From Dactylis glomerata (Eukaryota > Streptophyta > Magnoliopsida > Poales > Poaceae): a DNA stretch of 64,000 bases. The stretch covers positions 10,632,170 through 10,696,169 of the forward strand of contig QXEO01000464.1 in NCBI GenBank assembly GCA_007115705.1. Reading direction: 5' to 3'. This document shows positions 56,634 through 64,000 of the stretch, in pieces. The first letter of the stretch is position 1; the number at the start of each line of letters is the position of its first letter. Below the pieces are notes generated by a model. That model was not told the DNA's origin, ran no database searches, and worked only from the letters and a program-made list of their open reading frames with translations. Both the position numbers and the translations under genes were made by a program.

Positions 56634-59623
56634 AGCATCCCCAAGCTTAACTCCTGCTCGTCCTCGAGTAGGTAAGTGATAAAAAAGAATAATTTTTGAG
56701 GTGACATGCACCAACACAATCTTGATCATCTATGTAAGCATTGAGTGTTGGGATCAAAAGAACTTAAAACATGGGCATGAAAGACATAATCTTGATAGAA
56801 GAAACTTAGCAACCATGTTATAACATGAAAAAGAACACAAACAAAAGATCATGAAAATGAAACAATGAAAGTCAAACGTGTGTTCAAATCATATGGAAAA
56901 ACATAGCAAATGGTTTTTAGCTTGTCCTTCATGGAATAGCAAAACATAAATGCATAGGACACCTTCAAGTTTAAGAGGGCGACTAGATACAAATAATTTA
57001 AGAACAAGTGAAACCAAAATCATGAATCAATCAATGATAACTTTGGGACAATGCACATTATACTCAGAATGACAACTATGCTCTCTTAGACGGTGCATAA
57101 AGGTAGAAGGTGGTGGCTCAACATAAAAGTAAAAGAAAGGCCCTTCGTAGAGGGAAGCAGTGATTGGAAGTTTTATAAACCTTCAAAAATTATGGTACTT
57201 ACTAGCTTTGAGCTCTCATTGCCCCATCATAGGCATCTTGAATGGTTAGAGTTAATGCGAGTACAATTATGAAGCATATGCTTGACAAATCATAAGTTGA
57301 AAACCTCGTGTCCCATGAAGTATGAATACCCAAACCTCATGCTACTCGACTTAGAGTCCCAAGCAAGCTCTTCTCATTGTAAATATATGTGTATCATCGA
57401 GAACCGCCAACGGGGTACCTCCGTGCCCGATGACATGGAACAAGCCCACATCAAAATGGCAGGACAAACAGACAATGAACACCTCGACATCTCTTTTATT
57501 TACCATTGGTATAGCTTTTTATTGTGAGATGCGTCGTCGAATATCCACTATGGGCATGCTGTAAATTTCCACCATGAATGATGCATGGCTTAGATTAGTG
57601 GCCCATGCGTTTCTCTAACACATATACAAACTCCATGATCTCGCAAGATCCCAACTTATTTCATATCGCGAGTATCCATAAACAAAAAGATCACGATATC
57701 AACTCAAATAAGAAGTGCAATGTTGAAAGCTTACCCCATGACGGCATGGTTTGGCTAATTTCCAACTTACAACTTGCAAGCATAACAACTCAACATAAGA
57801 GAGCCACAATATCAAAAATTTAAAAGCGAGAAAAGTAAAGTGTGCCATCAGGTTCGTGAGAGCTTTACTGACCAATTTTCGCATAACACCAAAAAGAGTT
57901 TAATTTGAAGGATAGATAAAAGCAAGTCAAATGTACTTTGGAATAGCAAATTGCTAATAGGTATGTATGGTGGAAACATTGGAACAACTTGGTTTTTGGG
58001 AGTTGGATGCACGAGTACAGCTCATACTCAGTACAAAACAAGGGCTAGCAAAAGACTGGGAGCGACCAACTAAGAGAGCAATAACGGCCATAATCATGCA
58101 AAGCGACAAAGCAACATTAAGAGAAGCATAAGATGGCATCAAAATTCAAAAACTAAATGATCATAGAGGCTTATGGTGACTTGTTTATAGTCATAACATG
58201 TTCTGAGCATGCGCCAAGTCAACCCAAATAAAGCATCAAGGAGAAAACCAAATTAATGCTTCCAAATAATAAAAACAACGCATGATTTTTTTTAATGGCT
58301 CATTAAGCAATCTCAGTCATTTGAGACAAGTCATGCTACAGCAAAACCACTAAGAATACTATCAAAACGACATCAAGCATGACATGCAAAAGTCTAAGCC
58401 GCAGTCTAAACAAGCTCCTTTTTGTACCACTTTTTTGCATGAAACTTTTTCTCTTTTCCAACACCGTTCGAACCTTTTTGAAACAACTCTTTTGATGAAA
58501 ACCAACATAGACCAGAGGTCAAAATACACCTTGATGCAAAGATATAACAACATCTGAACAAAAATCAAGGCGAAAAATGAAAGCTAAACGCAGTAGCAGA
58601 AAAAGAGAACACTCGTTGAACGATAAGAGTGAAAAACTGAGTGTTCTTGGCAAATGAAAAGCAAGGCAACTTCTCCAAAAGAAATTTGTTGGGGTCCAAC
58701 CATTTATTGCAGCAAACAAAACTAAACAAAACTGAAAACTAAAGTAAAGACGCTCCAAGAAAAATGCATAGTGCATGAAGCAATAAAAATATAGTATGTT
58801 GAAAGGTGACCTATTTTTTGCCGATGAAGAAGGGGTGCCTCGGGGGCATCCCCAAGCCTTGACGCTTGTACCTCTTGGATATTTCTTGGGGTGCATGGTA
58901 ATCCCCAAGCTTGAGCTTTTGTCCATTCTTCAAGTCATCTCATCATTCTCCGATCCCTACACTTGAAAACTTCCTTCATACAAAACTCAACACAATTCTA
59001 TTAGCAACATTAGTGTAAGCATAATAATGAATCACCCCCTTTTTGGTTTAGATTTCAACTCAAAACCACCACATATAAAGCATATACTACTGTAGCAACT
59101 TCCCCAAAAGTTCCGTGATCAAAAGAACTCAAAAAGAAAGCGATTGAGAGGCAAACACAAATAGTGGCAGAAATCTGTCAAAACAGAACAGCTGACAAAG
59201 GTCGATTTTTTCGAGGGTTTTTTGTTGCTCAAATCAAAAAGTGTAAAGCTAATGAAAGTTTGGATATAACCTGGGGCATATACACAAGAAATCGCAGGTC
59301 AAAAAGATATTCTGAGAATTTTCACGAATTTTTACGGTGCAGCACCATAATCTGTTTCAGGACAGCAACTTCCCCAAATCTTACCTCACTCAAATTAGAG
59401 GCTTTTCTTGGCACAACAACGAAATAAAAATGATAAGGAGCAGTTATTACAGTAGTAATAACTTCCAAGACTCAAATAAAAGAAAAAGAACTGAAAGTAA
59501 AACATTGAGTTATCTCCCAAGAGTGCTTTTCTTTAACGCCTTTGAGCTAGGCGCAGAAAGTGCGAATCAAGTAATATCAAGCGAAGCATTAAGATTCATT
59601 GCGGAAGTCTTTTCAATAAGACA
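56634..59623 (-). mobile_element. Element C untranslated 3' region
   Basis: Collinear with A and B, no gene. Internal purine-tract copies at about 58846-58859 and 58899-58912, both slightly mutated. Confidence 0.8.
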
Positions 59624-60160
59624 TTATATTGCATCCACATAAGTTTTTGAAGACCCCTTGTGATCACGCTTTGGTTCACTCAATTCACTAAAATGATTTT
59701 CAGGACAGATCCAATCAAAATTATTTTCAAAAGCTTCATGCAATCTCAAGAGTTTGCTAGGTATTGGTACTTGGGTTTCTTCATTGTTTGTACCAACAAC
59801 CTCTACATGCGAGCCAAGCTTATTAAAATGCTTAAAAACTTTCCTGGCTTCAATGGCAACATCTCTAAATTCTCTACGCAAAGTCTCCAAAATAAAATCT
59901 TTCCTTTCGGAGTCTTCAATATCATGAAGCTTAAGAAACATGAGTTGCATAAAAGGATTAAGACTAGAAAACCTAGCCTCCAACATGTGAACTAAATAAG
60001 CATAAGCAACTTCAAAACAAGGAGCAAGTTCAGCTAAAGACTTATCCTCAACATCTTTATACATACTAATATGATTAAAGAACTCCTCGATGTTACTATT
60101 CCCAATAATAGAACCACTACCTACTGAGAGGTCCTCCAAAACGTACTTAGGGAACACCAT
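59624..60160 (-). pseudogene. Element C A-type ORF, 178 aa, prematurely stopped
   Basis: Minus-strand ORF from the ATG at 60160, beginning MVFPKYVLEDLSVGSGS and homologous along its length to the 198-aa ORF of A. A TAA at 59624-59626 (CAA in A) removes about the last 20 residues. Acidic, globular-looking, function unknown. Both copies keep an open frame despite many substitutions, which suggests that the ORF was under selection while the family was active. No zinc knuckle, protease or polymerase motif. Confidence 0.62.
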
Positions 60161-60309
60161 AATGAACTAAAAGTAAAGAAATAACAACTATAAGGAAATT
60201 AATTTTTGTGTGTTTTTGATAAAACGATGCAAGCAAAAATAAAGTAAAGCAAAACTAAAACAAAGTAAAGGATATGCGTGCGAAACTCCCCTTGCAGAAG
60301 TCTTCTTTT

Positions 60310-60327
60310 TCCCCGGCAATGGCGCCA
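60310..60327 (-). other. Element C primer binding site (tRNA-Asp type)
   Basis: TGGCGCCATTGCCGGGGA on the minus strand, one mismatch to the site in A. Confidence 0.85.
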
Positions 60328-60338
60328 GAAAAACAGCT

Positions 60339-61972
60339 TGATGCGGGTAGAATAACCACCCAGTTGGGAACTCCAAGAGGAAGGTATGATGAGCATAGTA
60401 GCAAGTCTTTCCCTCAATAAGAAACCGAGGTTTATCGAACCAGTAGGAAAAAGCCAAACTTCAGAAGGTGATGCTTGCTAGCTTCGCGACAGCTCCGGAC
60501 AATTTATAATGCACCTCATCCAGGGCTTTGCTTTGCACCAGCAGCAATGTGGAACCTGCACACAACACAACCAAGAACTTTGCTCCCAACTTACGATGAG
60601 GTTGTCAATCTCACCGGTTTGCTGTAAACAAAGGATTGAGTGTATCGAGTGGAAAACAATAGTAGTATGCGAGAAAGTAAACAATGCGAGTAAAAGTAAA
60701 CAGTAATAGCAATGTAAAGGAAATTGGACCGGGGTTCACAGTTCACTAGTGGTGTCTCTCCATAAGATAAATAACAACATGCTGGGTAAACAAATTACAG
60801 TTGGGCAATTGATAGAATAAAGATAATGTGCATATGTCACGAGGATCACTATGAGATTTACTCTGGGCATTACAACAAAATACATAGACCGCCATCCAAC
60901 TGCATCTATGACTAATAATCCACTCGCGGGGATATCGTCCAAACACCCCTCGAGTATTAAGTTGCAAACAATAGATAACTGCATTAAGCAAAGTGTGTAA
61001 TGTAAACAAAACGAATGTCCTTGGACACAAGAATGTTGGTTTCTCCCTTGTGGCAATAGCACATCTACAACCTTAGAGGTTTCTGTCACTCCCCCAGATT
61101 AAATAGAGGCATGAACCCAACTATCGAGCATAAATACCCCCTCTTGGAGTCACTAGTATCTACTTGGCCAAGATAGCTACTAACAACGGAGAGCATGCAA
61201 GATCATAAACAACATAGAGATAACATAAGATAATATTCAGCACATCAACTTAACATAACACCAATATTCATCGGATCCCAACAAACACAACATGCAGAAT
61301 TACATAAAGGTAGTCTCGATCATGTAGGGCAGCTCACGAGATCTAAACATGAAGCACATGGTGGAGAAGACAACCATCTAGCTACTGCTATGGACCCATA
61401 GTCCAAGGTAGACTACTCACTCATCGCGCCAGAGGCAAGCATGGCGATGAAGAAGACCTCCGGTGGCGATTCCCCTCTCCAGTAGGGTGCCGGGAAGAGC
61501 TTCTGTACCCTCCCGATCTCGGGTCGACGACGGCGGCGGATCGCGATGTGTTTCTGGAAAATTGATCGGGTCTTTAGGTTTTTCCCATCGGGGGGTCTTT
61601 TAGGCGAAGGGGCAACGTCAGAAGTGGACCAGGGGGCCCTCACCATAGGGCGATGTAGCCAGGGGCTGGCCCGCGCCCCTAGTGGTGAGGCTGGCCCCTG
61701 GCCCCTCTCCGTCTCCTCTTCGGTCTTCTGGAAGCTTCGTTAAACATTGGGAGGTTCGTCTTTTGTTTCGTCCAATTCCGAGAATATTTCCTGTGTAACT
61801 TTTCTGAAACACAAAAACAACAGAAAATAGGGAATTGGCACTGTGGCATCTTGTTAATAGGTTAGTTCTGGAAAATGCATAAAAATGCCACGAAGTGTAA
61901 CAAAACACCAAGAAAATGGTGTAAGAACAAGCATGAAGCATCAAAAATTATAGATACGTTTGAGACGTATCA
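60339..61972 (-). mobile_element. Element C 5' LTR
   Basis: 1,634 bp. The TATA box is damaged: the minus strand reads CCTAAAAGA at 61596-61604 where the 3' LTR has CCTATAAAGA. Confidence 0.93.
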
Positions 61973-61977
61973 CCTGA

Positions 61978-62178
61978 GCAGCAGCTTGCTTGGCAGCAGC
62001 GAGTTCTTCTTTATGCTTGGCCTCAAAAGCATCAAGGCGGGTTTGAGCTTCCTTAAGGTCCCTTTTATTAGCCTTGAGTTTGGCATCTAGCCCTTTCACC
62101 TGAAGCAAAGCATTCCCCAAGGAAGCTTCAGGTTTTAAAAAAATGTCAGACTAAGAGAAACAAATGGTTCGGTCATAG
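61978..62178 (-). pseudogene. Retroelement coiled-coil ORF fragment K, N-terminal part
   Basis: Minus-strand open stretch with heptad-like ASLGNALLQVKGLDAKLKA, NKRDLKEAQTRLDAF and KHKEELAAAKQAAAQ. Joins in frame to 54995 across element C. Upstream (above about 62140) the frame degrades before D2. Confidence 0.5.
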
Positions 62179-63896
62179 TGATGACACTAAGAAAGTGTGC
62201 CAAGTTGAGACTCCAAGTACAGAGTGTTGTAGCAAGAGTAAATTTTCCCCACGAGGGAAACTCAGGGTTAATATCGAACTCTCGAGGAATAGTCAAAAAA
62301 GCTCTCATCGTTCTTCATCCAGCAATCTGCAAAACAATTCCTCGTTCTTGTGTCCCCAACTCCACCGAGTGGTTGTCAAGCACAAGGTGTGAATGTAAGT
62401 AAAAATAAAATATGATATGAAGTAAGGTAAGTAAATAACAATGCAATAAAGTAAATATGATGTGGTAATGATATTTTTGGGTTTTGGTTGTGTATGCAAA
62501 GAAGTAAATATGTTTTTGTATTTTCGGAATAATTTAGTGTTGAAAATAAAAGTGCATATAAAAGTGTCGGAAAGGTGTTTCTTATGGTTTAAATTGGACC
62601 GGGGTTCATGGGTTCACTTGCCTACTCTCTCAATAAGTTGTGGTGGCATTAAGCGCAATGCGGATGACCAAAATGTCAACATGATTTTATTATGTTACTT
62701 GATAATATTTATATGGGCATCACATCCTAATTTAAAGATGATGCAACACATCTTACTTATACTCCACTAGAAAGGAATAAACTTCAAGCAATCTAGTATT
62801 AAGAATTAACAGATTATACCCTTAGGTACTTTGGCATGATGTTGAAAACAACAAATATGTTACCACTTGGACATATTACGATAGAAACTATGTCTATGAA
62901 TGTCAGTCGGGATTCTCAGCTGTCACTAAGAAATTATAACACATGCATTCCTTTTATCCCTAGTGAAAATAACCATGGAAGAAGGTACACAACCCTAGCA
63001 AATCAATGAACACTATCATATATTCAATCACTACCTCCTAGTTATCTCACAAAAACACACCATACCCCTCATGTCCTCGCATACATGTTGGATCAGAACA
63101 AGTAATAAGAATGGGGTGATAATATGCAATACATCAAGAACATAATAACTTAACACATCTCATCAATCATCCAATAAAATAAAGATTCACCACATAGGAA
63201 TTACATAATATGCATCATAATTATGTTGGGCAGCTCATATGATGTCTAAAAGATGAAGCACAAGAGAGAAATAGGACAATCTACTGCCACAAACCCATAG
63301 TTCAGAGGTGGAATACTCCCTCTTCATGGCGGTGATGATGGTGTTGACGTCGGAGAGGGTGGAGAAGCGTCCAAGGGCGACTCCAACAACATTTCTCCCT
63401 CCAATCTTCACTGGAATAGCCTCTGTTTTTATGTTTCGTGTTTCTCCGCTGCTTCTTCTCGCGATCATTGAGGGGGGGTCTTTATATAGGTGTTTTTAGG
63501 TCAAGCTGAGCATCTGGACGCAAAGATGGACGACATCGGAGGTCCCAGGCTTAAACGAGCCTGGGTGGCACGACTAGGCCAGAGCCCACGCCACCTAGTC
63601 TCGTTTGGCTCCTAGGCCTCGTCTCATTGACTTCTTGGTCTCCAGGTGTCTCTCATGATAAAATATTAATGCTCCAAAAATCCCAGGTCAATTTGAGTTC
63701 GGGAAGGTTCCTGAAACTTAAAAATATGCAAAACAGGTTTTCCTGTCCTGCAGAGTTATAACCAAAATAAGGGGGATCAATGGAAAATACCTATAAAATA
63801 TTATAAAACATGATTATAACAACTAATAACATTATAATATGTAGGAATATGCATCAATAAACTACAAAGATCATGCATTTATTTTGCATGCATACA
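62179..63896 (-). mobile_element. LTR D2 (3' LTR of an element extending right)
   Basis: About 1.72 kb. Minus-strand start TGTATGCATGC, end TTAGTGTCATCA, preceded on the minus strand by purine tract AAGCTTGGGGATG. A TATA box (CCTATATAAA, minus) is at 63481-63490. The internal region lies beyond 63897. Its layout parallels the LTRs of A, B and C, but the sequence is a different family. Confidence 0.78.
63481..63490 (-). promoter_or_regulatory. TATA box of LTR D2
   Basis: CCTATATAAA on the minus strand, followed by a GC-rich 5' untranslated part. Confidence 0.55.
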
Positions 63897-64000
63897 CATC
63901 CCCAAGCTTAACCCATGCTCATCCTCGAGTATGAAGGTGATAAAATAAAACAAGAGCTTTGGAGTTTATTGCTTCTATGAAAATAACAAGTAGTAATGCA
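63897..64000 (-). mobile_element. 3' end of element D2 internal region
   Basis: Purine tract at 63897-63909, then untranslated sequence with the CTCGAGGATGAGCATGGGTT phrase that A, B and C share in variant form. Runs off the window. Confidence 0.65.

Larger units (their letters stand above)
55001..61972 (-). mobile_element. Element C: complete non-autonomous gypsy retrotransposon
   Basis: 6,972-bp minus-strand element with LTRs of 1,633 and 1,634 bp and TSD CCTGA, inserted in fragment K. Same family as A and B. Carries the A-type ORF with a premature stop. LTR divergence is clearly higher than in A (several percent). Confidence 0.94.

Overview
This window is plant nuclear DNA from a large, repeat-rich grass genome. 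The LTR families point to Pooideae, most likely Triticeae (wheat, Aegilops, barley, rye): a BARE/Angela-like copia LTR, a very large Sukkula/Sumana-like LTR and several gypsy LTRs beginning TGATACGTC. Family names come from memory and were not searched. No tRNA, rRNA, CRISPR or bacterial-type gene is present. About 90 percent of the window is transposable element, with two pieces of low-copy gene sequence between.

Layout. 1-4801: end of a minus-strand LTR retrotransposon G, with its primer binding site (PBS) and a 4.6 kb LTR, inserted in another gypsy LTR, R (4802-5894). 5895-6409: intron, first exon and TATA promoter of a minus-strand B3-like gene. 6410-40460: gypsy element E (ATGAC target-site duplication, TSD), about 9.4 kb by itself but swollen to 34 kb by four insertions: gypsy element A in its 5' LTR (7033-14111, TSD GTGCC), copia element F in its gag (15424-23798, TSD CTAAG), a Helitron carrying a Stowaway MITE (29081-30964) and gypsy element B (31582-38865, TSD CGCTC). 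40466-41316: rest of the gene-side flank, with a 54-bp minisatellite. 41317-50972: Tat-like gypsy element H (TSD GTATA), the only element here with a recognisable gag-pol, plus an antisense accessory ORF. 50978-53681: an F-box/DUF295-type gene and flanks. 53682-64000: truncated LTR D1, a coiled-coil retroelement coding remnant (K) split by gypsy element C (55001-61972, TSD CCTGA), and an inverted LTR D2 followed by the 3' end of its element.

How the parts relate. A, B, C and E share LTR architecture, a tRNA-Asp-type PBS and a long 3' untranslated region. None of them encodes reverse transcriptase or integrase in this window, so they would depend on enzymes supplied elsewhere. A and C carry one ORF, and B carries a gag-protease-like ORF in the same slot. 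H has protease, reverse transcriptase, RNase H and integrase in one frame broken by five stop codons. On its opposite strand it carries a protein-like ORF with an AT-hook and a B3-like domain. Without E and H, the B3-like gene and the F-box gene would lie head to head about 1.6 kb apart.

LTR divergence estimated by eye: A about 1.2 percent, F about 1.7 percent, H about 3 percent, B about 4 percent, E similar to or above B. This agrees with the nesting order. All coding sequence seen is broken or partial, so the window is best read as a decaying nested-transposon block around two gene remnants.
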